Assembly: GCF_963678635.1 (NCBI RefSeq)
Contig: NC_087071.1
Span: 1,540,537 to 1,604,536 of the forward strand
Reading direction: 5' to 3'
Length of the DNA: 64,000 nucleotides
Source: Symsagittifera roscoffensis
Taxonomy: Eukaryota > Xenacoelomorpha > Acoela > Convolutidae
Below the pieces are notes generated by a model. The model saw only the letters and a program-made list of their open reading frames with translations. It was not told the DNA's origin and made no database searches. The translations under genes and the position numbers were made by a program. The stretch's first letter is position 1, and the number at the start of each line of letters is the position of its first letter. Shown piece after piece: positions 39,001-47,800 of this stretch.

Positions 39001-42000
39001 GCAATAGATGGTTGAGACCAAAATCGAATTTATTTTTTTCAATTTTGGGTTGTTTTTGCGAGTAAGAACATGACGCAAACTAAAGCAATAGCAAATTAAG
39101 TATATTCGACAACTGTTCTCTTTAAAAAATTTCTCATTTTTGCAAATTATATTTTTGAATTTAAAAATTATTGTCCAGGGTGCTAAATGGAACAAATTAT
39201 GCTAAATTGAACTAAGTTTTTCACGTTTTGAACAAAAAAGATTTTCCTGTAATAACACACATTAAAGCGCTTTACTTGCTCGAATTTAGACCGAAACGAA
39301 ATTGTTGACACTGAGTAAAAACAATGAATCGTTTGTAAGGTAGTTCGAATCAGGACTGAAAGGGATACAATATGAGTTAACACTCAACTCATTCTGATAA
39401 TTACTAAGGGCACCTAATTTTGCGCTGCAAAAAAGTAGAAAAAAAATAAAACAGCGGAAGACAAAATTCTTTCCCACTTTCAGTGATGGGAACAAAAATC
39501 CCAGGCAGCAGACCACAGAAAACAACGGATGATTTAATTTTTAGAAAATGTTCAAATAGCGAGTTTGCATTCACCAATAAGCAAAAAACACTGCATACAA
39601 GGGCTTCAAAATGGTAGAAATCGAGCGCTTAATAAGTATGCGAAAAAACAACTGAAATTAACCCGTTACGGGTTTTAATTCCAAATTATGAGTCGTTTGT
39701 ATTTCGCGATAACCCACACTACCTGTAGTCTTAGTTTCTTACAAAATAACTAATACTAAATAATTAAATACCAGATATCTATGAATGCGCTGTGATGAAG
39801 CATATTCAAGCAGAAAAAACGTATGCTACTAGATAGCTCGCCAAAAAAAACTTAAGCAAAACCAGAAAAAGTTTTTTGGACCTAGGGTTGGCACACATGT
39901 TGTATGAATTGGAGTAACTTCAAATCAAATTTTTTTTCGGAACTGAATTATTCAACACATCAAGCCTTTACTTCATTTGCACTCTGCATCTAGACAACCC
40001 TACAAAACCGAAACACAAATTCTGTTTTTAAGACAAAATCTTAAGAAAGAATAGTCCATGAAGCTAGCCTCCACTAATAAAAAAAAAGCTAGTTTCTGAA
40101 CACAGAGGCAAAGCTGCACTTCGCAAACACAAAAGCAAAAAAAAATAAAAAACAGGAGAAGAAAAACAAATCAAAGCTAAGAAGAGCCAAAACGTTACGG
40201 CACTCAAAACTAAGACAATTTGAGTAAATAGCAGTAAAAATTGCGCCGTGTGGCTATAAGTACCTCAATAACTAACCAAAAACAAACAGGAGACTATAAA
40301 AAAAAATGCTAATAAATTGCCATAAAATGCTATACCAGCAAATGTTAATTAAAATTGACAAGGCCACCAAGTGTCAGGGTTGAGACAAAACGTATTGGCT
40401 GGAGATTAGTAGTATCACGTTTGCTTGTGTGAATCTTTTTAAAGCTAATTTATTAGAGGTGCCCACCTTTATAACCTTTTTCAGGAACATCGGAGTTCTA
40501 TCTGAAGACTCAGATTCCTTAACTGAAGAACAAGTTAAGAATTGCTATCACGAAATCAAAGGCAGCTAAAGGCTCAACAACAGTGAAATAACTCGAAAAA
40601 CTTTTTTCTTTGAAATCGAATAATTAAAAAACAATAAACCTACGCAAAAAACTTAACGGTGCCTTCTTCGAAGGCACCGAGGGTCCAAAAATGGGGTCAA
40701 AACAGCTAAATTTTGTGTTTAAAACCAAGTTACTAAATTTCGCATAAAAGTTTTTCCTGTTTTTCCTTTCCTCGCTTAACTTCGAACTTGCGCCACCATA
40801 ATACCTCTGACACCTACAAATCGTGATTGTGAATAAGACTTCTCTTTACCTATATTTCTCGAAAAGTTTCTGAGTGAACAAAAAAAACACCAAATTTTTG
40901 GTACCTTTAGAAACATTTTTGCTAGCTTGTTCAATCAGGCAAACTATGTTGAGTTTCACTTCAACTCGGGTTCAGTCCTTGTAGGTGCTGAGAGTTCAAT
41001 ACAGATTTGCCTGGTAGTGCCATCATCAAATGTTAGTTTTCTTGAGTCCTTGCTTTTTGCAAAAAAAAAATTATGAATAAACATATTTTTTTCTCCAACA
41101 AATTGTTGACAATACAATGAAGAATCATATCGAATAGACTAAATCAATTTAAACATTAGTTTCTCTTTCGTTGTATAAAGGACTGAATAAAAGCAGCCAG
41201 GTGCTCTGAAAAAGGTACAACATACGCTTAGAACAGGTAACACTTTTGTTCCAACCACTGATAATTAGAGGGAAAAAGTTTTAGCTTTTCTTAATTTCCA
41301 CACAAATCAAGTACCAAAGTGGTCATCTAATTCGATTGATTGATGTATCATACTAAAGCTCTTTCAGTCGTGATTTGAACGATAAACATTAATATCCAAA
41401 AAAACTCAATTCAAGAAAACCAGGTTTTATTTTTTGTCTTTTAGTCTTATTTCGAGCAAAAGAGCTAGCGAGCAAGTTTATTGTGGGAGAATGAGCCATG
41501 GAACTTTTACTCGAGCCCTGCAAAACTAGTTTTACTCAGGTAAAATTACTTTTCCAAGAATTTTTAGCGACCCTAATTTTTTAAATTAACTTTGTAATCT
41601 GCCTCACCAAAAAAAAACGTTTATCAGATGAAACTTTTTAAAACGACACAAACTTTCTTTGAGGTTTCTAAAATCACGTGACCTTATGCCATAGTTGTTT
41701 TTCACCACTGCGATAAATGATCGGAACAAAAACTAAGAATCGAGGAATCTACTTAACAATTAACCCCCTGTACAATCAGAAACCAGCAAAATTTGATTTA
41801 TAAATAAAAAGCTCTACAACTAATTTACTGCTTTTATTTCTAGGGGTGGCAATTCTTCAGTAGATACCATAGGGGGTCGACTCTTAAGTAGATCCGAATC
41901 AAGTCGTGCGTTTGATACATGATTATCAGAATGGTATGGTTTGCAGATGTGAAAACTTGATTAATCTGAAACGGAACTAAAAACGGCAGTTTTCCAGTTT

Positions 42001-44871
42001 CGTAAAATTAAAGCAAAGTTAAGGAAAATTGTGATCAATTGAGCAAGCAATCTCACCGCTCCTCACTCCGTAATAACCAATTGAGCTATCTCCCCCCAAG
42101 CAAAAAGGTTAAAACGCTACAAAAGACATTATCAAATGCAATCAAATCGTTTGTAGGTTCATAGCTCGCAATCATTTGACCGACTGACGTTTATTTTACC
42201 CGAGTGTCGAGAAAACTTTTTGTTTGGACGAACCATGGATCAGGGAAAGCAAGTTATCAGGGCTGGTGCTTTAAATTTGTATCTGTAAACCGGAAATTGT
42301 TCTCTTCGGCGCCTTTCTAACGAACGCAGTGGCAATTTTAGTAATTTTTTCACTTTTGAGTTTTTTTATTGATTGTAATTTATCGTGTTCCACATTCGTT
42401 GGAGAATCTGACTCGTGATTTCATATCATTTAAACTACTTTCAAGTGGCTATGGCTATTTTCCAGTTTCCCCCTTTCAAATACAATTTTGAAAAGCTTAT
42501 TTTACCTTGTCATAATGCAATGAAATTCGGTGTGGTGAAAAAATCGACAAAAGTAAGCAGATTTGTTCTTCATACTTTACAGCGTAACATCAAGCATTTA
42601 GCCGTAATAACACGTAAAACAATCATAAAACTCGGTATTTTGAAAGGGGGAACTGGAAAAGAGCCGTGGTTATAAACATGCCTCAAGTACCTATTGAGCT
42701 ATCTACACCCGAGTGGAAATGGGGGCGTGGGCTCATTTGATCCGAAAATTGTTCATACGGCAGTTTGCATGAAAAAATGTCGCAAAAAAGTGTTTATTTG
42801 TTGATGATGACACCTTTTATTGATGTTTAGAACATCAAACGTTATTTTAAATAAATTGGCTTTCATAAATTGAATTACACAGCATATCATAAGGGGGGGG
42901 GGGGGGGGGGTACTAGAAAAGAGCCCCAAGAACGAATCTCTAAGCCTACACAACTCACCACTCTTTTCCACCTGCAACCGTGTCTTGATCAATGTCGTCG
43001 GGTATATCAATGTCCGTATAATGAAAGAATTGCCCAAGGACAGCATGGCGAAGTTACGCATGTTCATGTGTTCGAACCCTATCGGAGTGTATCCCTCCAT
43101 TTTAAGTTCGGATCCGACACTCGGATTTGTGCCGATCAAGTCTGAAGCTGTCGTCATCTCGGGAATCGAACACGCCGACTCATCGAGACGAACTGGCTGC
43201 ATCTCTACGACAACAATTATTCCGTCAAAATTATTGAAAAAATTATTCCGTCAAAATTATTGGAAAAGTTATTCCGTCAAAAGTATTGGAAAAGTTATTC
43301 CGTCAAAATTATTGAAAAAATTATTCCGTCAAAATTATTGGAAAAGTTATTCCGTCAAAAGTATTGGAAAAGTTATTCCGTCAAAATTATTGGAAAAATT
43401 ATTCCGTCAAAATTATAGGAAAAGTTATTCCGTCAAAAGTATTGGAAAAGTTATTCCGTCAAAAGTATCGAAAAAATTATTCGTCAGAATTATTTTAAAA
43501 ATTATTCCGTCAAAATTAACGGAAAAATTATTCCATCAAAAGTATTGGAAAAGTTATTCCGTCAAAAGTATTGGAAAAGTTATTCCGTCAAAATTATTGG
43601 AAAAATTATTCCGTCAAAATTATAGGAAAAGTTATTCCGTCAAAAGTATTGGAAAAGTTATTCCGTCAAAAGTATTGAAAAAATTATTCCGTCAAAATTA
43701 TAGGAAAAGTTATTCCGTCAAAAGTATTGGAAAAGTTATTCCGTCAAAAGTATTGAAAAAATTATTCGTCAGAATTATTTTAAAAATTATTCCGTCAAAA
43801 TTAACGGAAAAATTATTCCGTCAAAATTATTGGAAAAGTTATTCCGTCAAAAGTATTGGAAAATTTATTCCGTCAAAATTATTGGAAAAATTATTCCGTC
43901 AAAATTATAGGAAAACTTATTCCGTCAAAAGTATTGGAAAAGTTATTCCGTCAAAATTATTGGAAAAATTATTCCGTCAAAATTATAGGAAAAGTTATTC
44001 CGTCAAAAGTATTGGAAAAGTTATTCCGTCAAAAGTATTGAAAAAATTATTCGTCAGAATTATTTTAAAAATTATTCCGTCAAAATTAACGGAAAAATTA
44101 TTCCGTCAAAATTATTGGAAAAGTTATTCCGTCAAAAGTATTGGAAAAGTTATTCCGTCAAAATTATTGGAAAAATTATTCCGTCAAAATTATAGGAAAA
44201 GTTATTCCGTCAAAAGTATTGGAAAAGTTATTCCGTCAAAAGTATTGAAAAAATTATTCGTCAGAATTATTTTAAAAATTATTCCGTCAAAATTAACGGA
44301 AAAGTTATTCCGTAAAAATTATTGGAAAAATTATTCCGTCAAAATTATTGGAAAAAAGATTCCGTGAAAACTATTGGAAAAATTATTCCGAGAAAATTTT
44401 GGAAAAATTATTGCGTCAAAATTATTGGAAAAAATATTCTGTGAAAACTATTGGAAAAATTATTCCGAGAAAATTTTGGAAAAATTATTGCGTCAAAATA
44501 ATTGGAAAAAATATTCTGTGAAAACTATTGGAAAAATTATTCCGAGAAAATTTTGGAAAAATTATTGCGTCAAAATAATTGGAAAAAATATTCCGTCAAA
44601 ATTATTGGAAAAACAATCAAAAAACAAAAACAATTGGATGATATTTACTTGATTGCAACAAAGTTTGTTTCGTATTGTGCAGTGGTGAAGAATGTTTCCC
44701 AACTGTTCTATCATTATGTTCTAGGTTTCCTCTCCTACTGCTGATACTGCTATCTGATATTTCATTTGATGATGCTTTTCTTTCTGTCTTTGAGACTGAT
44801 GGCACCACTGTTGTTGAGTCTAATTTTGAGGCAACGGTTTCACTCGACTGATTCGATCTTTCATTGCTCAT
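17826..44871 (-). CDS. SLC25A44-like mitochondrial carrier, seven exons
   Basis: Seven exons (44871-44649, 43204-42959, 33194-33041, 30016-29902, 20592-20403, 19661-19527, 18013-17826) have GT-AG borders and phases 1,1,2,0,1,1; they total 1,251 nt, 416 aa plus stop. The protein has the threefold SLC25 layout with signature segments YPTTLIKTRLQVE, VPVDILSQHMMM and NPLDVIRARMQVEGK, plus GLYRGF and GVYRGYFSS. These fit SLC25A44, the inner-membrane branched-chain amino acid carrier, including its atypical first and second signatures (no acidic residue in PTTLIK; Ser in place of Arg/Lys in PVDILS). The vertebrate protein is about 314 aa, so this one has about 100 extra N-terminal residues, Ser-rich and polar. 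Introns are large and repeat-filled; the largest, about 9.8 kb, separates exons 2 and 3. Confidence 0.9.
18014..19526. other. Intron between carrier exons 6 and 7
   Basis: Non-coding. At about 18985-19070 a plus-strand segment ('tattctcaaggaacctgg', 'ggaccactctatcatagta') matches the terminal part of the palindromic element at 21629-22291, so an isolated terminus of that family lies here. Confidence 0.5.
19527..19661 (-). CDS. Carrier exon 6: helix 5 and third signature
   Basis: Acceptor tgctcag|AT and donor GGAAG|GTAAGA. Encodes CNCITGPLAGLTSSYLTNPL then DVIRARMQVEGK, with the canonical third signature PxDxxR. Confidence 0.92.
20403..20592 (-). CDS. Carrier exon 5: matrix loop 2 and helix 4
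   Basis: Acceptor gttttag|GC and donor AATG|GTTAGT. Encodes the connecting loop ARRDMRVHSIGDVIIPKG, then YSKYGLCGVYRGYFSSMF and LYASNSALWWQFYSIYN, aligning with the PNSAVWW segment of SLC25A44. Confidence 0.92.
20620..20770 (+). repeat. tRNA-derived SINE-like unit in carrier intron
   Basis: On the plus strand an A-box-like TTTAGGCTAGTGGCAAGTAT (about 20654) is followed by a B-box-like GGGATCGATACCC (20700-20712) and a T run, with tRNA-like spacing. Closest in look to Asp/Glu-type tRNA. It sits in the intron just upstream (in gene sense) of exon 5. Opposite orientation to the SINE-like units at 11.8-12.8 kb. Confidence 0.5.
20913..21628. mobile_element. Tc1/mariner-like palindromic MITE
   Basis: Two arms of about 300 bp (20913-21214 and 21346-21628) are inverted copies of one another, separated by about 130 bp. 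The ends read CAGTGCTGATTTAAATTAA and, inverted, CAGTGCTGATTTATATTAA. Each end is flanked by TA (20911-20912 and 21629-21630), the target duplication made by Tc1/mariner transposases. No transposase is encoded; two short minus-strand open frames in the arms are incidental. A transcript would fold into a long hairpin. Confidence 0.85.
21629..22291. mobile_element. Second palindromic MITE, abutting the first
   Basis: The left end (TACTATGATAGTGATCCCTTGAGAA) and the inverted right end (TACTAATATGATAGAGTGGTCCCTTGA) pair, and similarity continues inward for about 150 bp, including a shared tcagaaagatgtcgc. It starts at the TA that borders the mariner-like element. Related single ends occur near 18990-19070 and 22455-22515, so it is a repeated family. 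No coding capacity; superfamily unassigned. Confidence 0.65.
22764..23228 (+). CDS. Orphan single-exon membrane protein, 154 aa
   Basis: ATG at 22764 opens 154 codons. Residues about 4-23 (SALVILFVVFLIVLIYLKC) form one hydrophobic helix followed by CNRR, predicting a signal anchor with the remainder in the cytosol. The soluble part has a helical region (LAQYVVQEVYSNL, LTAREACKRLDEVYQACEA), a hydrophobic strand (KLGCIIINKFMLDLD) and a Gly/Asn-rich end finishing on FIIIEL. Base composition is clearly less AT-rich than the flanks and codon use is even, so I think it is real. It lies antisense inside the largest-but-one carrier intron (exons 4-5). A second ATG at codon 4 is possible. I do not recognise the family and give no function. 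Confidence 0.65.
   Translation: METMSALVILFVVFLIVLIYLKCNRRHSNFGRTRTSQYLNESVPRHLRPDTHPSELAQYVVQEVYSNLRPVDLPLAGLTAREACKRLDEVYQACEASNKLGCIIINKFMLDLDVKRAIIKMANSRGWFCLDMENSFANGNGRAGQFPGFIIIEL
23229..24937. other. Intron DNA, nothing recognised
   Basis: AT-rich DNA 3' of the nested gene. A minus-strand open frame at 24547-24146 (133 codons) has skewed hydrophobic content and no domain pattern; I treat it as chance. A short duplicated phrase (gaacgaactgaaatggctttact / gaacgaacagaaatagctttact, split across 24025-24082) marks a small local tandem duplication. Confidence 0.45.
24938..26183. mobile_element. Foldback-type element with long inverted ends, copy B
   Basis: The left end (aacaaggatagccag, 24938) is mirrored at the right end (agctatccttgtt, ending 26183). 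Internal phrases are also mirrored: 'agcacagaa' on the left against 'ttctgtgctt' at about 26147-26156, and the 'gaatcacgactctaagggc' zone (about 25443) against 'agccctttcagtgaaaatcg' (25767-25786). This supports one palindromic element of about 1.25 kb. No transposase was seen. Confidence 0.6.
25013..25066 (+). repeat. TATTG/TATTC pentanucleotide microsatellite
   Basis: About ten imperfect pentamers (tattc, tattg, tgttt) inside the left arm of foldback copy B. Confidence 0.75.
26184..27679. other. Intron DNA, nothing recognised
   Basis: AT-rich. A 'gactttcgaagaaag(c/t)gacg' phrase occurs twice (about 26830 and 27058), each near 'aaaacatatca' or 'aatatttaatt' text, hinting at an old local duplication. 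No exon or clear element. Confidence 0.4.
27680..27898 (-). CDS. Possible small membrane protein, 72 aa
   Basis: ATG at 27898 opens 72 codons beginning MQLGGLLVGSFVLVFFLARR: one hydrophobic helix followed by Arg-Arg, then a polar, charged tail (SMKNKRGLDLVSC, HAIRQSVDNNNS). Helix-then-basic order is like the nested orphan protein but the tails are not similar. Local GC is higher than the flanks. No splice partner or homology recognised; it may be chance. Confidence 0.3.
   Translation of the reverse strand: MQLGGLLVGSFVLVFFLARRMTSMKNKRGLDLVSCASDMVHAIRQSVDNNNSVKNSRNQFIFGIEKSMHLLI
28640..29040 (-). repeat. SINE-body repeat copy without tRNA head
   Basis: Shares ordered phrases with 11825, 30375, 55960 and 56360: 'aggcgaagcggagct', 'gcatcacttgcg', 'cattgcaa', then 'ctaagcggacaatgcg..gtagatga'. 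Head region is absent; foldback copy C begins immediately after it. Two minus-strand open frames here are hydrophobic by composition only. Confidence 0.5.
29049..29605 (+). repeat. Foldback-family repeat, copy C
   Basis: Starts 'cggatagccggttactgtgc' and keeps the family order: 'gcacagaatgttccgacc', 'ggtgtggtgcgataaaa', 'ttttcgacagtc', 'taagccattaaaataagc', 'gaaagagcttta', 'atatatcattcaacccagt', 'acctgattttgcgtg', 'accgaatacaaagttactccc'. An inverted partial copy lies at 30140-30225, on the far side of carrier exon 4. Confidence 0.7.
29700..29880 (-). repeat. tRNA-like module, copy 4 (truncated head)
   Basis: Carries the family phrase 'gcaactgagccgacaa' with 'cagacaaatg' and 'aatccgg', then on the minus strand a B box (GGGGTTCGAGTCCCG) at about 29815-29830. 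The A-box end is lost toward 29880. It lies 20 bases from carrier exon 4. Confidence 0.5.
29902..30016 (-). CDS. Carrier exon 4: helix 3 and second signature
   Basis: Acceptor ttttattag|A in phase 2. Encodes TAQNITAGALASLVGQTISV and PVDILSQHMMM, the third helix with the second signature in which Ser replaces the usual basic residue, as in SLC25A44. Donor taken as ATGACG|GTTGGT (phase 0), chosen because it joins exon 5 in frame; nearby GT sites would break it. Confidence 0.85.
30375..31470 (-). repeat. Complex SINE-like element with tandem body
   Basis: Minus-strand reading: a tRNA-like head at about 31462-31383 (decayed A box GGCCTGGAGGTAATAA, B-box GGAGTTTGAGTCCC), the 'tcgactta..cggctta' body, a 190-bp tandem triplication (30484-30985) and a distal 'attgcaatgg..cattgc' segment near 30400. 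This combines all parts seen separately in other family copies, so it may be the most complete member here. A plus-strand open frame (31049-31246) inside it looks fortuitous. Confidence 0.45.
30484..30985. repeat. Three tandem copies of an about 180-bp unit
   Basis: Each copy has the phrases 'gaaaaacagacga(g/c)aaacaca', 'cactaagc..acaac(a)', 'gccaat(c/t)gatccgaaaac' and 'gtcataaaaatc'. Copies start near 30484, 30668 and 30843. Overlapping hydrophobic open frames on the minus strand are repeated because the DNA is repeated. Confidence 0.75.
31471..33040. other. Intron DNA, nothing recognised
   Basis: No exon seen. Opposed open frames at about 32060-32297 and 32357-32935 are AT-driven. The phrase 'agagtcttcact..gttcattactctta' at 31518 also appears near 20349 and 32228, a dispersed short repeat. 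Confidence 0.4.
33041..33194 (-). CDS. Carrier exon 3: loop and helix 2
   Basis: Acceptor gtttcag|GC and donor GTCAG|GTAAGT are both strong. Encodes GYLNGRDAFRKILKSEGVSG, then LYRGFSVYMASAFSGCCYILT and YEYSKHW, the first matrix loop and second helix of repeat 1, with the standard 'EG..GLYRGF' SLC25 motif. Confidence 0.92.
33195..34056. other. Intron DNA before the 950-bp repeat
   Basis: No coding signal. Contains a C-rich tract at about 33450-33468 ('ccctccccctccccccggg'). The 3' part ('ggcagctggg', 'tttccaaaaggtcgaaccc') leads into the tandem array. Confidence 0.4.
34057..36908. repeat. Three tandem copies of a 950-bp unit, nearly identical
   Basis: Units start at the phrase 'tcgaacccaatttgag' at 34057, 35006 and 35958 and measure 949, 952 and 951 bp. 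Differences are few: single-base changes and A-run length changes. Copy 3 has slightly more changes toward its end. The unit contains many 'gattataa' and 'ggttataatg' phrases in both orientations. An identical 70-codon minus-strand open frame spans each unit junction (34867-35079, 35819-36031) but is hydrophobic by composition only. Located in the largest carrier intron. Sequence is unrelated by eye to the 958-bp satellite at 1-4787. Confidence 0.95.
36909..39059. other. Intron DNA, nothing recognised
   Basis: Strongly AT-rich with no exon that fits the carrier or any other gene. Open frames on either strand are short and compositionally biased. Confidence 0.4.
39060..39505 (+). repeat. Foldback-family repeat, copy D (diverged)
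   Basis: Recognised by ordered phrases 'tattcgacaactg', 'gttcgaatcaggactgaaaggg', 'aacactcaactcattctgat', 'acctaattttgcgctg' and 'ttcccactttcagtgatggg'. More diverged than copies A-C and its left end is unclear. Confidence 0.55.
39506..41255. other. Intron DNA with SINE-body fragment
   Basis: Near 40105 the phrase 'cagaggcaaagctgcacttcgcaaacac' matches the distal SINE-body segment seen at 11825 and 56360. A small inverted phrase gtgccttcttcgaaggcacc at 40660-40680 forms a perfect 10-bp stem without a loop spacer. Nothing else recognised. Confidence 0.4.
41256..41490 (-). repeat. Inverted partial copy of the foldback family
   Basis: Reverse complement carries 'taagacgaaa', 'gaatcacgactgaaagagcttta' (as tactaaagctctttcagtcgtgatt at 41350) and the 'gctcgctagctctt' zone near 41465. 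Orientation is opposite to copy D, about 1.8 kb away. Confidence 0.55.
41850..41900 (+). repeat. Dispersed repeat 'aggggtggcaattc', first copy
   Basis: The phrase 'ctaggggtggcaattcttc' followed by 'accatagggggtcg' recurs at 53873-53925 as 'ataggggtggcaattcgct' and 'accatagaaagggggat', both preceded by a 'ccct..tacaa' segment 80-100 bases upstream. Two copies of an unassigned short element. Confidence 0.5.
42046..42100 (-). repeat. tRNA-like A-box head (Lys-type look)
   Basis: Minus strand reads GGGGGGAGATAGCTCAATTGG then TTATTACGGAGTGAGG. The TAGCTCAATTGGTTA portion fits a Lys-type tRNA 5' half. No clean B box follows, so it is a decayed SINE head. A related head (GTAGATAGCTCAATAGG) occurs at 42710-42690. 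Confidence 0.4.
42893..42910 (+). repeat. Homopolymer of 18 G
   Basis: Uninterrupted run of 18 G on the plus strand, 49 bases beyond the donor of carrier exon 2. Length is likely to be unstable and error-prone in sequencing. Confidence 0.95.
42959..43204 (-). CDS. Carrier exon 2: first transmembrane helix and signature
   Basis: Acceptor gtcgtag|AG and donor GAGTG|GTGAGT. Encodes MQPVRLDESACSIPEMTT, a linker, then IGFEHMNMRNFAMLSLGNS and the first carrier signature YPTTLIKTRLQV. If exon 1 is not used, the ATG at 43202 would start a shorter protein of 341 aa, close to vertebrate SLC25A44. The IGFEHMNMRNF segment is the usual SLC25A44 N-terminus zone. Confidence 0.8.
43217..44614. repeat. 26-bp minisatellite filling carrier intron 1
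   Basis: About 54 tandem copies of 'ttattccgtcaaaattattggaaaa' (about 26 bp). Higher-order structure is clear: the variant 'ttcgtcagaattattttaaaa' recurs at 43481, 43766 and 44051 (285 bp, 11 units) and again at 44258 (207 bp, 8 units), and the right end uses a three-unit 77-bp period ('gtgaaaactattgg' at 44364, 44441, 44518). The array begins 12 bases from the exon 2 acceptor and ends 34 bases from the exon 1 donor. Because 26 is not a multiple of 3 and the unit has no stop, all plus-strand frames stay open; the 460-codon frame here is not a gene. Confidence 0.95.
44649..44871 (-). CDS. Carrier exon 1: Ser-rich N-terminal extension
   Basis: ATG at 44871 directly follows a tttttcag, so it may be the first coding exon after a leader intron, or an internal exon. 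Encodes 74 residues dominated by Ser, Thr, Asn and Lys (for example SNQSSETVASK, SDSSISSRRG) with no hydrophobic segment. Donor TCAA|GTAAAT leaves phase 1, matching exon 2. Attachment to the carrier rests on phase and position only; a cDNA would settle it. Confidence 0.55.
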
Positions 44872-47800
44872 CTGAAAAACTTATGTCATCAGGATCATAA
44901 TTTAACAGCCAACTTAATCTCTTTATTGAAGCGTTAATACCCGACTCCTAGAAAAAAAGAAATATGGCAGAATTTTTTCCTTTTCAAAACAGCAACTATC
45001 AATGATGTCTGGAAACAATGACAAAAATGTGTTTCTTCTAAGGAATATTTGTGATCGGCGTTTTTTGTTCAGACTTTGGAAGAATGTGACGGATTATTTA
45101 TACTTGAGTTTCGAATTTCTCATTTTAAAAGGTAATTCACAGGAAAGGCTCTTCCGGTTAGGATCGACTTGTATTCAAGCTGAAAAAGGCCATTTCACTA
45201 GTATTTCACCAGTAAATCGACAAACTTACATCTTAAAATGAAGTCAAATACCAGCACTGAAAGCGTCGCTACTTTTGCAATTTTATTCAACCATCCCTCC
45301 TCTGCTATACAATTATCTGCACTCCATCACGCATAAAATTGCGCTCATGAGTAAAACATTTTGACAGTAATTTTAAATCCGACTAAAAGATACTGATGAA
45401 CTGAGATTAAAATTGAATAAATATTTCACCTGTTGAGTTTTTTCATGACGCCAAATACATAACTTGGTCCCTATTTCAGTGCGTCGGGGAAAATTTCTGA
45501 TAAAAAAAATTGCTCTGATCACGCAAAGGCCTTAATGTTCTAACTGCCTTTTAACGACAAGATAAAAAACTATTAAGAAAATTGATAAAACGTTCAAACA
45601 AGTTTTTCAAAAAAAATTTTTTTCATCTTAATTTTCATTTATCCCTCGACCACCACGCGCTATTTTGAGTACGATTTGATATATTCTCAGTCTGATTAGA
45701 CACTAAAAAGACCAATCTACTTTCTTCAATTCAATTAAGGATAATTTAATTTAACTTTTTATTTCTCTGTCTACCGTAATATTATTTGCAACATAAGTTT
45801 ACTACTTTCTTCTAGTTTTCGTTAATTTGGTGGGAAATTTTTTGCTTCAACAGTGTTTCTGGATTCTGAATGACCCTAAAAAATGCAAATCTGATGCAAG
45901 TTTAAGTGATAGAAAAAGTAAATGGTCTCAAAAAAATAAAGCGGTTTGGATCAAAATTTACTTAAAAGTAGATACATTGAACTTAAATTTTGATAGGAAT
46001 AGTTGATAGATAAAAATCAAATATTCACAGTACAGCTCATCACGGTACACCGCTGCTGTTCCCTTGTTTAAGAACTACATGCAATTTTTCTAGGCTGGGT
46101 AAAGTTACATCACCCTCAAGCAACGAGCACGGATCATGGCACAAATATCTAAATAAAATCGACAAACAATTCACAAAATGAACTCAGTTTCCACAGAAAA
46201 ACGGCAACTTTTTAGGAACTTTATAAAAATTTCGTGTTGTATTTTAGCTTTTTTTCTCAAATTTTGTAGTGTTTCACGTCATTTGGGATTTAAGTTTACA
46301 CCTTCACCTTGGAAGTTTACCTGTACTTCTTCAATATTTTAGCAACGCAAACAACGAATAACTTTGCATATTTTCTAATTTCACTAATTACTTTGAACTG
46401 GCATAAAAATAGGGCGAATCGTTTTTGATTTCTTAATTGCAAAAATATTGATATTTATTTCCAAAAGTTTGGTGCAAACTTCGGTATATTTGGTATTTAA
46501 TATAATAAAAAAATTTAAAAAAGTTCAAGCGGATGGATTCTTTCTGAGAAGCAGTCGCCTTGTCAAGTTTTTCACTGTTTGTTTCTGGAATGAATTACAG
46601 GCGATAGTAGTCCCCAATTCGTGAGATCAAAATTATGAACTTTGTTGCGATCATCCTTTTATGGGGTCGTGGAAAATTTCAATTTGGAATTTATGCGACC
46701 TATTTACCACATTTCTATTAGCGCGTAGCGCCAGCGGCAACAAAATCCCGGTCATTAATCATTCCAAATTGAATCCATACAAGCTAACTGGACCAAAACA
46801 ATTTGGAGAAAATGTGAAGAAAAAAAACAGATGGCTCAACCTTCTAAGGCTAAGCGCCTACATTCTGAATATGTTTAGCATTCTTGCTAACCATATTTTT
46901 TAATGCTTAGATTTTTTAAAAGGTAAAACTATTTAAGACTAAGGGCTTGTTTAGCAGACCTCATAACCAAGTTAATTAAAATCTACCAGAGAGAAAATAC
47001 CAAGGAAAAAAACAGCGTTTTCAAAGATAGGTACAGTTGAATTATCCCACATTTGACATATCTGCTGAACCCACTCAGAATTTTTTGGAGAATCATTTAA
47101 AAAAAAATTTTTCCGAATCATTTATATGTTTTCGTATTAAAAATTTGCTTTTTATATTTGTATCAATTCATTCTCATAAATGATGGTGCTTATTATTCTT
47201 TATTATAAGCAAATCTGAACCAGATAATTCATTTTTTTAACGAAAAACAAAAGTCAACTCGATCTATTTGTTTAAGTCAAACTGTTTGATATCATTAATC
47301 TTTGTCGTTGTGAAAGACTTCATAACAAATGTGTTTTTGTCGCATAGTTGAGAACCAACTATGCCGTCAAAATACTCGTATCCTGACACATTTCTTGCTA
47401 ACAATCTGCTAATGAGCTGTCAAGAGGTTTTGGTACGAATCTTGTATTCATCAAAAGCGAAGCGCACTTAACTTTTGATGAGAACAAGACTTGACACAGC
47501 CAAGTGCTATGAAGACTAGCAATTCACTTCACAATTTACACAGCGGGTTAAAAAATGACCGAACGAATCTTTCCGGATAAAAAAGACATGCTCAAGATCA
47601 TGATTCAAAAGCTCAGCTAAAAACTATTACATGCAAGTCTTGTAAAAAAAAAACAGAAAAGGCTTGCTTAAGTTCACAAAACATGCACTTTTGTGCCCTT
47701 CGGTTGGCTTTGAGTAAGCCACAGATTGATCTTGCAGTGAAGATCAGTTCCGTTTCAGCACTGCTCCAGCGTCGATTACAAAGATAAATCAGCCCTGCAA

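Noticed and set aside
42985-44367. A 460-codon plus-strand open frame, the longest in the window, with a repeated KLFRQNYWKSYSVKSIGK pattern
   Set aside because: It is the read-through of a stop-free 26-bp minisatellite in all three frames, starting antisense to carrier exon 2. The repeated peptide is a product of the DNA period.
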